Shown here: piece after piece, positions 22,656-34,822 of the stretch
Numbering within the stretch: the first letter of the stretch is position 1
Layout of the letters: every line of letters starts with the position of its first letter
From: Plotosus lineatus
Taxonomy: Eukaryota > Chordata > Actinopteri > Siluriformes > Plotosidae
Direction: 5' to 3'
Length of the DNA stretch: 64,000 bases
Assembly: GCA_024760905.1 (NCBI GenBank)
Contig: CM045729.1
Coordinates: 54,945,580-55,009,579 of the forward strand
Made by a program: the position numbers and the translations under genes
Notes under the pieces: model-generated
Database searches by the model: none
Told to the model about the DNA's origin: nothing
Seen by the model: only the letters and a program-made list of their open reading frames with translations

Positions 22656-22759
22656 GGCAACGTCAACATCTTTCTTAAGGCTTGTGCCTGGACTAAAAGA
22701 AGCCTGGATTTTTTTCCTCCTGAAGACTTGAAGGATATAAACACAACTGCAACCATCAG
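22656..22759 (+). pseudogene. lmo7: Relic or diverged lmo7 CH-domain exon
   Basis: Acceptor TTCCCTTTTGACAG and donor CATCAG|GTAAAA bound 104 bases with an open frame: GNVNIFLKACAWTK, then RSLDFFPPEDLKDI. This matches the CH-domain segment of LMO7 (pattern N[IV]N[IV]FLKAC ... F.P.DL.D), with one residue fewer in the middle. It lies downstream of the other CH relic, in the order expected. No stop is present here, but the segment normally encoded between the two (the PG..KKINR part) was not found in clean form. Treated as part of a non-functional CH domain because the companion exon is frameshifted; it could be a fast-evolving live exon. Confidence 0.6.
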
Positions 22760-23116
22760 GTAAAAATAGTTTTACTGAGTTTCTTTAAGATATCGACTAG
22801 TTTTGATCCAGTGATGTGATACTGTTAAAAATGTTTGAATCCTACTAAGCTTCGATTGTGTTGACTGTGACAGCCAGCAAATGCTGTCCACGTGTGCCCA
22901 TGTAAAATGATCTTGTGCTACTGACCCTCAGTTTAAATTTAACTGAGACAATAATTGGGTCCACAGCTGTGTGAGTGGTTTGTAGGCTTTAGGTAAAGAT
23001 AAAATATAAAGATAAAGAAATCTTTACTGTCAGCTGTTCAATGAATAATGAAAATCAGTGAGGTAAAGGTGTTGACGTGCTTTTAATTATAACCTAGTCT
23101 ATTTTGAGCTAATTAA

Positions 23117-23161
<45 letters not shown>

Positions 23162-24468
23162 CTAAAAACTCATTGATTCCACTAAAATGGAAATGAGTGC
23201 CAGTCACTGTCATGGCTATGAAATATCATTTGGTTATAGACTGAAGGAGGTTCGAGATTCCCTGAAAAGGTCACATTGTTTTGTTGTCTGTTTCATCAAC
23301 CTGTTTTAGCCTCAGAGTTAGAATAGTTCCTCACCTGAGACCAGAGTGATACATGGCATGTTGAACAACCTGTTTAGTTTCTTCGCAGGTGTGTCTCTGG
23401 GTGGTCCCTCATGCTTACCATGGAAGTAATGCTGTCTTGTTAATGGCAAGCAATGCTTACAATCCCAGTGAATTAATTCCTGTGACAGATTGTAATAACC
23501 AACCATAACACAAGCTTGGAACAACGTTAATCATAAAAATGCTCAGTTCCTAATAAAGATAATTATTATTAGATTATTAGATCATTCATCATGTAAGCAT
23601 TATAGAGATACATATCTGTATATTCTCACAAGTGAAAGTGTGGTCAGTGGTACAACTGTGAGCTGAGGTAGAACAGAGTGAGCTTTGCTAATGATGGTAA
23701 CTATGCCACACCTTCCCAGCCCTAGCAACCACACTAATCAGCTGTGGGTTCTCTACTCCCTGTGGTTTCTGTGTATGTAGTGTTGTGTCTGTCCACTGGC
23801 AAGTCTATTTCAGTGTAGACAGGGTATTACTTCTATTTATAGAATGGAAAGGTCACTTTTTTGCATAGTTGGGCTAAGACATGAGTAGTGATATGATTAG
23901 TGTCTTCCATTTTTTTAGCTAGTCTTGTTTTCCCCTCGTCATGCTTTAGGTTTGTATTTGTGTTCTTTTATGTTGGACATATGTTGTGTATGTGTGTTAT
24001 CCTTTTATGTTGGGCATGTGACTGCCTGGGAAGCTTATACAAGTTCTTATGCTTTTCATGTATGCAGATCATGTATTTTTAACAAATAATAACAGAATGA
24101 TTGTAATAGTAGTGAATTATATTGTGAATTTATAGCCATGTAGCATTCATAAGGGTTCATAAAGATTCCATATTGATTTGTTTTTATTTCACTTAGAGGA
24201 CTAATACTGTGGCCTTAATGGCAGTTCGATGTTAATGAAATATCTTTCTAAACACAGTGGTGGCAATAGAAGGAGATGTTAATACGAGGACGTGTCCAGC
24301 AAGCAAGCAGGCAAGCACACATTGTTTTATCACTCATCAGAGCAATTGAAGCAGGTATCTCACAGAATAGGCAGCTCCCAGTCATCAGCATGTGGACTCC
24401 TCCTTGTTTTGTGTCACTCCAATGTCAACATGCAACATATTCAGTGTTGACTTGTTTCAGGGACTTTA
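22760..24468. other. Intergenic or lmo7 intronic, no gene seen
   Basis: AT-rich. Holds an (AAC)n microsatellite at about 23119-23162 and otherwise unremarkable sequence. Confidence 0.5.
23119..23162. repeat. (AAC)n microsatellite
   Basis: About 14 AAC units. Confidence 0.9.
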
Positions 24469-24470
24469 TA

Positions 24471-25158
24471 CAGTGGTACTTCACCTTCCGAAATTAATCC
24501 ATTCCAGAGGCAGTTTCGTAACCTGGATTTTTCGTAAGTAGAACCGCATTTTACATGTAAAACGTGTGATTTGTTCCAAGGCCCGCAATACTACCCCCTA
24601 AACCCTATAAATATGATAAAAGCTTACCTTTTAAGCTACTTACTTCGTGTCGACCATGTCTTTTTAGCAGAGTTATAATCTTACAAATGTTTATGCAAGG
24701 TTAAAATCCTGAGCCAAAAAATAAAGTTGCAATGAGCACACTTTGAAAACTCATGAAACAACAGTAACTCTGTCCTTTACACGAAAAGCATCATAGGTAT
24801 TATGGAGATACAGCTCCATAATAGCCAATGGGAGGGAGCTGTGTCATCCCTCCTAGCCAATGGGAGGCCAGTGGGGCGGGATGTTGGGAGATAGCCAATG
24901 GGAGGGAGCTGCATCATCCCTCCTATCCAATGGGAGGCCAATAGGACGGGATGTTGAAAGATAGCCAATGGGAGGCCAGTGGGGCGGGATGTTGGGAGAT
25001 AGTCAATGGGAGAGCAACTCATGCATTGTTTGAATTTTTGAGATGGTGCTTTCGTAACGTGAACTTGTTTCATATCCAGAGACAAAAATTTTAGGAAAAT
25101 GTTTTTCGGAACCTGGATTTTTTGTTTGCTTGGACTATCGTAAGGTGAGGTACCACTG
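24471..25158 (+). mobile_element. TA-flanked MITE with CCAAT-containing tandem repeats
   Basis: Ends CAGTGGTACTTCACCTTC and GTAAGGTGAGGTACCACTG, TA on both sides (24469-24470, 25159-25160). The interior (about 24820-25015) repeats AGCCAATGGGAGG and GGGGCGGGATGTTG several times. Same family as 51527-52090. Confidence 0.85.
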
Positions 25159-25329
25159 TACCTATAGAGATTAGAAAAAAGTTATGATGGATAATTTGTA
25201 GGGAAATACTTAGCCTGCTCACCAGTCACAAAGCCCATCATCAGGTTCAGAATTTATGAATAGCACACTTTGCTGTTCATTTTTGTGTATTTACTAAATC
25301 ATATACGTATAGTAATTATTGACTAATGT

Positions 25330-25636
25330 GTTCAGTTCATTTTCTGGAACCGCTTAACCCTAATTAGGGTTGTGGGGAGGCTGGCGCCCATCCCTGCCGA
25401 CTCTGGGCAAGGGCAGAGTACACCCTGGACAGCTCGCCAGGCCATTGCAGTGCGGAAACACGCTGACGGCTTTGCAGCTACTCTTGTTGAAAGTCAGCAA
25501 TGGTTCTTTTACAGGCCTTTGATAACCCGGTTAGCTGCACTGGGGGGACAGTGACAACCTGTGGTGAGTGGGGCTTGAACCCCCAACCTTAGGATCAGTA
25601 ATCCAGCACCTATACCACTAGGCCACCACTTCCCAC
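25330..25636 (-). mobile_element. SINE, tail type B, minus strand
   Basis: From TTCATTTTCTGGAACCGC to CCACTAGGCCACCACTTCCC, with the B box as GGGGCTTGAACCCC. Confidence 0.9.
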
Positions 25637-25639
25637 ATT

Positions 25640-26124
25640 GATTAATGTGCTTTAAGGTAAATAAAGAGGTACTAATGCTTTAATAATTGCTATAGTTACA
25701 TGGCATATCTTTATATTTCATTAAAAGCCTGAAAATTATTTAAAATATTATTTAAACTGTGCTTTCAAACAGTATTATCTTATGGAGAATTTAAGTCAAT
25801 GGTATTTATTGTATATACTGAACACGTCTTAGTGAAACATCATATCATATTAATACTGAGCAGTAGTTTAGAGGCTTTCATAGCTATTTCATATAATAAT
25901 GGTGAAAAGTAAACTTTGCTACCTGATCTTTGTGTTCGGGTAAGTGTTGTGCTGTACACAAAGCTCTTATTTTTTCTTTTCAATGAAAAGACAGCCATGA
26001 TATACCGAATATTAGATATCAGAATATCAACTATATAAAATAATTAAACTACAATCAGAACACATTCTTTATTATATCGTATTTAGTCATTATTAGCATT
26101 ATCATATATGCATATCAGTGTATT
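25640..26124. other. Intergenic, AT-rich, nothing recognised
   Basis: No repeat family, RNA gene or conserved coding segment seen. Confidence 0.5.
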
Positions 26125-26477
26125 ATTCATTCATTCATTTATTTTCTGAACCGCCTAATCCTAATCAGGGTCACAGGGAGCCTGGCAACCATCTCAGCCG
26201 ACTCTGGGCGAGAGCAGAGTTCACCCTGGACAGCTCGGCAGGCCATCACATGGCAGAAACATCCTGATGGCTATGGAACCTATTCTTAACAAAAGTCAGC
26301 AATGGTTCTTTTACATTCCTCTCACCATTCACAATCAGAGCCTTTCTCTTCATTTGATAACCCAGTTAGCTGCACTAGGGGGGACAGCAGTGACAACCGC
26401 TGACAGAGGGGCTTGAACCCCCAAACTTGAGGTTGGTAATCTTGCACCTTATTACCGGGCCACCACTGCTCTCAGTC

Positions 26478-26478
<1 letters not shown>
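26125..26478 (-). mobile_element. SINE, tail type B, minus strand
   Basis: Starts with ATTCATTCATTCATTTATTTTC, the tandem end of tail B, and ends GGGCCACCACTGCTC. Confidence 0.9.
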
Positions 26479-26514
<36 letters not shown>

Positions 26515-26585
26515 ATTATTATTAACAACAACGATGACGATCACAACAACAACAACAACAACAATACTACTACTACTCCTACTAC

Positions 26586-26619
<34 letters not shown>

Positions 26620-26622
26620 TTG
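26479..26622. repeat. Compound trinucleotide microsatellite
   Basis: (GAT)n, (ATT)n, (AAC)n, (ACT)n and (AAT)n blocks in succession. Confidence 0.9.
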
Positions 26623-27912
26623 CTTTGGGTTTATTTTTATTTTTAAGCTAATTGTTAAAAATTTTCTGATGATACATCAAAAAATTAAATAGCATTTATC
26701 TATTATTCATTCTATGCAATTGAAATATTTCTTATGAAATAATATTACTAAATGAATTTAGAATGCAAAGTGAATTATGTAACTACTCAACTGCAACTGA
26801 ATCTCAACATCAGCACATCATCTTTACAGAGCATTAAGTCAGTTTTGTCCACTGTGACTTCAGAACAAATTTTATTTCAGTGCTTTAGTAGTTCACGACT
26901 TTTCTGTGACCTGGCTGTCTTCATTTGATTTTCAAATCGTTTTATGTGGGCACTCTCACGTCTGAGGCATTTGAACTATTGAAATTTGATACTTGAGCCA
27001 AAAGGAAGGGCAGATGCCTTGATGAATGCAATGTTTGCTCTTTGGGTGTGTAGTTTTGTATGGTTGTCACTATCACAGGGACACTGATGGGAGTTATGCA
27101 TTTCATAATTTTGAAAGACAGGGACATGGTGAATAGGCTGCGCTGTAAATGGGCAAACAAGGCATGGAGGAGGAGGAGGGGGGGGGGGGGTTGTGTGTGG
27201 GTTGGGTGTTTTGCCTGTTGAACACAACCTTGAAATAATCATCCTTCAGGGACCTTAGTATCTTTACAACTTTTTTGTCTTTATGCACGGACAAGATATG
27301 ACTGATGAGGTAGAATGCGGTTAAATGTTTGACATTTAAAAAAAGAATGAATGATATAAAATGAGTATATAAGTCTTAATAATTTAGCCAGTAGTGCTAA
27401 TATACAGTATAGAATATGTGTGAATACTGTACAACATTGTTCTGAATGTGTTTTAATCTTATTAAAGAATTTTTATGCTCGTCCTCACATCACATTGCCT
27501 GACAGTAGTTTGAGGATTGATTGGTATGTAAAAGAATAGCATTCCTTACAAACAATATGTATGTTTGTGTCACTAGACTACTAGTAATGACACTATTTAT
27601 TAAACTTGAAAAACAGACACTCATAACATTCATCAGTGAATAGTTTGCCTCACCCTTAAAAGTTGTCTGTCTTGTCCAGAGAATATTTACATGTACAGGA
27701 TTCCATGGTTTGGACATCCATCTGTTTTATCTATGACTGCATAGTCCACAAATTAGAAATGAGTTATATAGCTGCTTATAATGCACACCTTTATGAGTGA
27801 TGTAGGTTTATACCACGGTTTCCCGTTTATGAATTATTTTGACTAATTAAGAATGTGTTTGAGAATGGACTGATGACACGGTTAATTTTATTCCATTAGT
27901 TCATTTATCGTG
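26623..27912. other. Intergenic, no gene seen
   Basis: AT-rich, with a poly-G tract at about 27178-27190. Small open frames show no domain. Confidence 0.5.
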
Positions 27913-28217
27913 TGGGGCCGGTGGAGTAGTGCTTAGGGTTCTGCGCTCATGACCGGGAGGCTGTGTGTTCGAATCCCAGTTAGACCCTTACTGTGCTAAG
28001 AGCCCTGGGCAAGGTCTTAACCACAAGTGTGTCTCTGTTCACCCAGCAGTATAAATGGGTACCAGTAAAAATATACTGGGAAGGTAACCTGCGATGGACT
28101 AGCGTCCCATCCTGGAGGAGTTCAACTCCTGGTCACTTCATGCTACAGAAACCGGGGATAAGCACCGGCATGATGAGCCACAAGGCTCGGGTGTAAAAAG
28201 CCCAACGGACTTTACCT
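27913..28217 (+). mobile_element. Third SINE family, plus strand
   Basis: Pol III-like head GGGCCGGTGGAGTAGTGC, B box GTTCGAATCCC, then GGGCAAGGTCTTAACCAC and the end GTGTAAAAAGCCCAACGG. Same family as 10064-10346. Confidence 0.85.
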
Positions 28218-28467
28218 AGTTTGTTTATCACTGTGAACAAGCTTAACTGTGCATCACCTGTATTTCCTAAACTTTCTATCTATTCTAAAAATATGCAGGG
28301 CTTACGTTTAATAAAATAAAAAAGGAGAAATTTAAAATATTCACAACCCTCTGCAAATCTTTTGACCAGCAAGAACAGCTTTTTTTATTATTATTTTTTT
28401 TTTTTTTATCAGAAATTAAAATACTTAAGTAGTTAGTTTTCCCCCAATTGAATAAGCTTTTATGGTT

Positions 28468-28560
28468 CAAGGTTCATGGATCATTATTGTCATTCCATGT
28501 TTCCTCATAAATGAAATTTGTCCTCCCAACCAGCATCTTATAACAGACAATAATCTCTAG
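28468..28560 (-). repeat. Dispersed repeat with TTATTGTCATT end
   Basis: GGATCATTATTGTCATTCC and ATGAAATTTGTCCTCCC are shared with the stretch near 44860-44950. Probably the end of an unidentified retroelement. Confidence 0.4.
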
Positions 28561-28672
28561 AGTAAATATGGAATATACTAAAAAAATAAACACATAATAC
28601 TGTACTTTAATAACTATAATGACCATAAATAAACATATAATTAATAATTATGAACTAGATATTAACATACGG

Positions 28673-29020
28673 CAGTGGTGGCCTGGTAATAAAAGGTGCT
28701 GGATCGCTGACCCTAAGGTTGGGGGTTCGAGTCCCACTCTCCAAAAGGTTGTCACTGTCCCTCTCCAGTGCAGCTAACTTGGTTATCAAAGGCCGGCCAT
28801 GTCTCTCGCTGTCTATGGTGAGAGGATCATGTAAAAGAAACATTGCTGACTTTCGACAAGAGTAGCTGCAAAGCCATCAGCGTGTTTATGTCCCTTGGGT
28901 TGTGTCAGGAATGGCATCCGACGTAAAAACTTATGCCAAATCAAACATGCGAATCATAGATTCGCTGAGGTGACCCCTGACAAAAAGGCTGACAAAAAAG
29001 CTGAAAGGAAAAGAAGAAGA
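28673..29020 (+). mobile_element. SINE, tail type A
   Basis: Head GGCAGTGGTGGCCTGGTAAT, B box GGTTCGAGTCCC, tail GACGTAAAAACTTATGCC through GCTGAAAGGAAAAGAAGAAG. Confidence 0.9.
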
Positions 29021-29199
29021 TATTAACATAAGTATACATATACAGTTTATTTAATAGTTAATAACGGTGCAAATATGTGCAATAACTATCTTTATAGTGC
29101 AATGGATTAAAGACAATGTTTTCAATAAAGCAGCTTGTAGAAACCTTTACACTACAAAAAAATACCCCCCCCCCCCCGCATGCATATCTTTTGTCTTAA

Positions 29200-29207
<8 letters not shown>

Positions 29208-29237
<30 letters not shown>
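29208..29237. repeat. (CA)n microsatellite
   Basis: About 14 CA units. Confidence 0.9.
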
Positions 29238-31155
29238 CACACCCACGTGTTATCAAAATTCTTTTGATAAGGCAGTAAAGAATCTATTGCTCTGAAGAAT
29301 GTATGTGACATCTTATTATTTATTTATTTGTTTGTTTTTAAAGTGATACCAGAAAGGAGTACAACTCTCTATTTTATTTGTGCCTTTCTCATGCGCCGAT
29401 CATATGAATCCAGAGTCAGGCCCATGAGACTCTGAACAGAAAGCTTTTCTTTATACTGAATTTATTCCCCAGGGAATAGTTTTTTTTTTTTTTTTTAAGT
29501 TGAGGGGTTTTCTTTTTCCAGAATAAATTTAGGCAATCCATGCTGATGTAAATTTTTCCTGAAATTTCATCTCCTCGAGTCACCACCTAGTGTGGACTTT
29601 GTTACGAACTATGAAATGGATTTTTTTTTTATTTCCTTCTCTCCATTTTTATTGGCGCAATAAATCTATACGATCTCGTTGACTGAGCACCTTATTTAAT
29701 TCACTTCAGTGCACCTGTTGTGTTGATTCTACCACCGAAAACCCAACAGCCAGAAAGATTTTTCATGACCTTTATATCCGAGTGGTTGAATTTCTGATAG
29801 ATATCATTGTATATTAGGCCAGAGTGGATGGGTGAATTCCGTTTCTTTCTAAAAGTAATGTTATTGGTTGTGGGAATGCTGCCACTATTGAGTACCAGAT
29901 GTTCTACTGGCACGGTATGTAAAGTTCATGCTTTCCTAGCAGGTTCATCCAGCTGTACCACTGTTGCCACTTCAAAGGTTCCCTGGCATGTGCTGCTCCT
30001 GCTATTGTAGTCCGAACATCTCATAGAGTTTATTATATGGAGATTACTGTACATTTCCCATGTCACTGTCAAATCACACCATGTGTGACTTTTGTTTTCA
30101 AATATTTATCCCCTTACGCTTCCCAATAACCAGACCCAAACAGATTACTACTGAATTTACATTCTTTAGTTTAATTGTAGTCATTGAATAATATTACGTA
30201 AGACCAAATTCTTAATAATAAGCTGAGAAGTTTAATGGTTAAACTTTACTGTGTCGGCTGTACCTCACTAAAATTCACATTAAAATGGTCCAATGTCATT
30301 AGTGGTCATGTGCAGTGACTGAAAGTACAAAGGTAAATAAAAATTACTAGAGTTTTAATGTTTTATTAATGTTATTGTTAGGTTTCTTAGCTAGTTTTCA
30401 GCCCAATAGAAGCTATTGGGTCGAACTATTCTATGTTAGGTAAGTTTATGGTCGCCCTTTGTACCTTTTGTGGCAAAGAATTTTTATGATGATTTTATTT
30501 AGGAGCAATCTTAACTCATGAATGTTCAGGTTGAAAGTTTTACTGTCATTATCATTTTGCTGTTGGAGTTGTGGAAGACTTGCATATACAGTCCGGCGGG
30601 AGTGACTATGTTTCTCTGCCCTCCTGCGCTGACATGGAGCCTTTTGTGCAGTGTTGTGAGTGGAGCCTGGCACCATTTAGACTGTGCTCTCTCATTCCAG
30701 CTCTTTCAGTGTGAATCACTGTATTCTTTTATTGTCCTTTTTCTATGCTGTGGACAGTTAATAACATACAGCTCTTATCTTGTGCAGGCATCAGAAGATC
30801 AGCAGAAGGTATAAACACGTAAGTATAAATGTCACATTTCTGTTCATTTCAGTGTTCATGATCCTTTATTTGGTACTGTACATGTTCATGTGGTAGCTAT
30901 ACAGTACGTAATGCAATATTTTACTAATATTACAAGGATAGATATCTTTAATAGTGGATTTGATTTGAGGAATTGTTTTAACCTGTAAACACTTCACGTC
31001 AGCTCTTATCAATCAGGGGTATATAATTTATAGCCTCATTGTTACTTTTATATAAAAAACTATACTAATACTTTTATATAAAAAAAAACCCACATGGGAA
31101 TAGCCATGTTCTTGTTTTGGGTTCTTTATTGAAATTTTGTAAAACTAGACAAATA
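29238..31155. other. Intergenic, no gene seen
   Basis: Mostly unique-looking AT-rich DNA. Open frames at 29807-30010 and 30518-30814 lack recognisable domains and were not called as genes. Confidence 0.5.
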
Positions 31156-31470
31156 GGGTGGTATGGTGCCTCAGTTGTCAGCACGGTCACCTCACAGCAA
31201 GAATATTTTCAGTTCAAGTCTTGCAGCTAAAAAGTACCTTTTGTGTGGAGTTTATATCTTGTCCCTTGTGCTTACGTGAGTTTCCTCCAAGTGCTTCAGT
31301 CCAAAGAGATGCGCATTAAATCAAATGGATCCCCTACATTGCCCATAGGTGCAAACATGAGTATGAATGGTTGTCTGAGTAATCACTGCAATAGAATGGT
31401 GACTTGTTTAGGGTATACTGTGCTCCTCGAACAAAGTCAGCTGGCATAAGCTGAACGTTCATCTTCTATC
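31156..31470 (+). mobile_element. HE1-like SINE, diverged
   Basis: GGTGGTATGGTGCCTCAG head, TTGTGTGGAGTTTATATC, GAGTTTCCTCCAAGTGC. Confidence 0.7.
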
Positions 31471-31814
31471 TAAACATTTGTGTTCATGAGCAACGTAATA
31501 CATGGGTTAATACAATTATACCCCACTTTTCTCCTTCCTGAAAATAATTACAAGTAGGATTTGTGTCAATGCTATAACAGCTGACAATTGTGGAATCATC
31601 GAGAGGGTATTTACCCAACTAAATAAACAAATCACAGTTATGATATTAACAGTGATTTTGTTAAGAGCTGAGTATTCTGGCTTTGTAAAACATACCTTAA
31701 ACAAAAATTCATAGAAATGACCCCCCATAAATAAATAAATATACACAATAAAATAAAATAGAGGAAAAAATTGACAGCAATAATAGCAAATTACAATTAA
31801 TACTTTGTGACGTA

Positions 31815-32145
31815 GGCAGTGGTGGTGGTTCTGGTGGTGGGTGTCTGATCTCAAGGTTGGGGGTTTAAGCCACACTCTCAATGAGTTGTCCACTGTCCCC
31901 CAGTGCAGCTAACTGGGTTTATCAAAGGCTGGCCACACCTCTATAGTGTGTCTATAGTGAAAGGCATGTAAAAGAGCCATTGCTGACTTTCATCTTGCAT
32001 AGCTGTCAGTGTGTTTCTGCCCTGTGATGGTCTTGCGAGCTGTCGAGGGTATACTCTGCCCTCGAACAGAGTCGGCTGAGGTGAGCGCCAGTCTCCCTGT
32101 GACCCTAATTAGGATATAGCTGTTCAGAAAATGAATGATTTTGTG
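31815..32145 (+). mobile_element. SINE, tail type B
   Basis: GGCAGTGGTGGTGGTTCTGG head, body CAGCTAACTGGGTTTATC, tail CCTAATTAGGATATAGC. Confidence 0.85.
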
Positions 32146-32734
32146 ACATCGTCCCATAAATCACAAATCGCTTCATCATCACCACCAAGCTGATTTTTGT
32201 TTTTTGTTTTTGGGATAAATGAATAAAAAAGGTCAAAGTTACATTGTCAGTGCAGTTCTGTGCATTAACTGTGGAGGTAATGAATGATACCCTGGTCTCT
32301 TACCTGATGTGTAACCCCATATCATAAATCATAAATGTCATAAATGAGTGGGGAAATTTTATTGTTTTCTTCAGGTGGTTATTGCTATTTATTTAATCAG
32401 AACTACACCAGACAAAATTTACGGCAACATTTCATTGAACTATGCACATGTGTGATTCATCACTGAATATAACTTTTATCTCATAAACCATAATCCATAA
32501 TTGCTTCTCTTTAGCATTTCTGCTGGATTTTTTAATAGATGTAAATTCAGTTTCCTTCAAACAGCTTCCTGCATGTCTATCACAAACACTGAGTCCTGTT
32601 TCTCTCCATTTGTTTTTTATATGTTCTGCTGTATATTTTCCATTTTCAAGGCAAATTGATTTGATTTCTATCCTAATGCATTCTCTTTCCTGGTGTACTT
32701 GGATGATTTCCTCAGATAATGATCATTTAATTTT

Positions 32735-33015
32735 TCATATTCTAACCCACTTTATCCTTTATTAGGGTCACAGTGCCCTAATCCTAGCCAACTCCAGGCG
32801 AAAGTGGGTTACACCCTAAACAGCTTGCCAGACTATCACAGGGCCAGCACAAACACAACCATTCATACTTAATGTGCATATCCTTGATCTTCCGGAACAC
32901 ATGGAGAAAGCCAACATAAGCACATAGATAACATGCAAACTCTGCACAGAAACACCCTCGCTCAAACCCAGAACCCCTTTTACTGCGAGGCAGACGTGTT
33001 TAACTCTTTACTCGG
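32735..33015 (-). mobile_element. HE1-like SINE, minus strand
   Basis: Contains ACCCTAAACAGCTTGCCAG and AACTCTGCACAGAAACACC, ending near CACTGCGAGGCAGACG-like sequence. Confidence 0.75.
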
Positions 33016-33519
33016 CACATGTCACACCATTTTCTAGCTACAGAGACATTTAGGTCAGTGTTGCTACAGCTGATTTCAGACGTTGTTCCTGATCACTAGA
33101 TCAGCCATTTTTGGCCACATTGGCACCATGCTGCTTGCTTTTATAACGTTTCAGTTTTATTTATTTTGTGCCAAATTTTAGACACAGCTGACTGATAAGA
33201 ACCCACATCTGATCCCACAGTCCATGTTGTGTTTCCGTCTCTTTCCATTGTTTAACTTGAGAAGTTTCTGACTAAGGCCATGTTTCCTTTCACATATCCA
33301 AGTCCAGCAGCTTGTTACCACTCTCTTTTTCGACAGTGAATTTGCATTTCTTGGTTTGTGCAGGTATTTGTTTTAGAAATGCAAATTGCAAGTTGATTAC
33401 ATAATTTTTTACCTCACCACTGAGCAATTCAATTTTGTTTGCCCTACTTTAATTTGAAGAATTAATTTATTAACTAATTTAATTTTTTAAAAATTATTTT
33501 TATGAAGCCAGAATGTTCA

Positions 33520-33863
33520 TTCATTCATTCATTCATTCTTCTTCTTTTCCTTTCGGATTTTCCCTTCAGGGGTCGCCACAGCGAATCATCTGCCTCCATC
33601 TCACCCTATTCTCTGTATCTTCTACTCTTATTCCAACTACCTTCATGTCCTCCTTCAGCACATCCATAAATCTTCTCTTTGGTCTTCCTCTAGGCCTTGT
33701 AAAAAGCCTTGTAGTTCCAACCTCAGCATCCTACTACCAATATATTCACTATCCCTCCTCTGTACATGTCCAAACCAATGCTGAATCCTAATTAGGGTAA
33801 CGAGGAAACTGGTGCCCATCTCAGCCAACTCTGGACAAGGGTGGGATACACCATGGACAGCTC
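33520..33863 (-). mobile_element. Chimeric SINE-tail/RTE-LINE retroposon
   Basis: On the minus strand: a piece of SINE tail B (CGAGCTGTCCATGGTG ... CCTAATTAGGATTCAG) joined directly to the last about 270 bp of the RTE LINE (GGTTTGGACATGTACAG ... GCTGTGGCGACCCCTGAAG ... AAGAAGAAG) and an ATGA-repeat end. A single exact 16-bp duplication (GAAGCCAGAATGTTCA; 33504-33519 and 33864-33879) bounds the whole, so both parts were inserted together. Confidence 0.85.
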
Positions 33864-33879
33864 GAAGCCAGAATGTTCA

Positions 33880-34822
33880 CAATTAAAAAGCGATCAATAT
33901 GAAATCATAGCTTTAATTTGTTGCCATTAAGGAAAAATCTGGAGGAACATTCTCCACTTGAGGTGATATTTGCAACTGCATTTTTCAAATTCTGACAATA
34001 AATTCAGGTGCCACAATCTGATTCTAGGTTCAGGTGTAAAAAAGCCCAACAGACTTTCCTTTTTACAATCTGATTCATTGTAAATTTGATCTTATCTAAA
34101 GATAAAGGCTTCTGGGGGAAAGGCATTTGGTTATGTGAGATAGAAAGTATTCATAGAACTTCTAGACTAGGGAAGTCTAAAGAAGATACTGCTTTAAATT
34201 CTTCTTCTTTTTTTTTTTTTTTTGCTCAAAAGGGTTATTTTAGATGCATCCAGTCTTGCATTAAAAAAAAAAACATTGGTAAGAAGTAGATATTTGAATT
34301 GATTAATCTTAAAGCACATCCTCAATTACGGTTGATGGAATAGAATTGGATGGAATTATTGGTCTACATCTGTTGTGCTTACATTGCTCTATATATTATT
34401 ATACATATAGAAATGCTACACAAATGCTCAATATTACATAAAAATAATAATTACTAATATAAATACTTTATAATTTTATAATTATATAATATATAAAATC
34501 TCCAAATTATATCATACAGGACATCTGCCAAGAAATGCTTTCTACCAGCAAGCCAAAGCACAGTAGTGGCCAAATGTCAATCTTATTCATGCAGTGCCTT
34601 CCACAGTTAGCACAGTATATAACAAACAGTATATAACAACCATGGCTATAATGTGAATATATACAAGTTTTTCCCATGAACAATAGAAAAAAAGACTCTT
34701 TTCTTTTTAATCAGTCAATGTCTTGTCCTGAGAATTGGAAAAACACTGATAAGCTGAGTGAAGTTGTTGAGTGGGTGTGTACCTGTGTGAGATTCTCTTC
34801 CTCTCTTGTTGTGGACACACAG
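33880..34822. other. Upstream of lmo7, AT-rich
   Basis: A fragment of the third SINE family at about 34035-34062 (GTGTAAAAAAGCCCAAC). Otherwise no feature seen. Confidence 0.5.

Noticed and set aside
23180..23268. Possible relic of the last CH-domain exon (RLKEVRDSLK before GTCACA; VPVTV upstream)
   Set aside because: Only a few residues fit, in two different frames and with wrong spacing. Too weak to claim without alignment.
29807..30010. 67-codon open frame with hydrophobic ends
   Set aside because: No domain, no splice context, no codon signal; consistent with chance.
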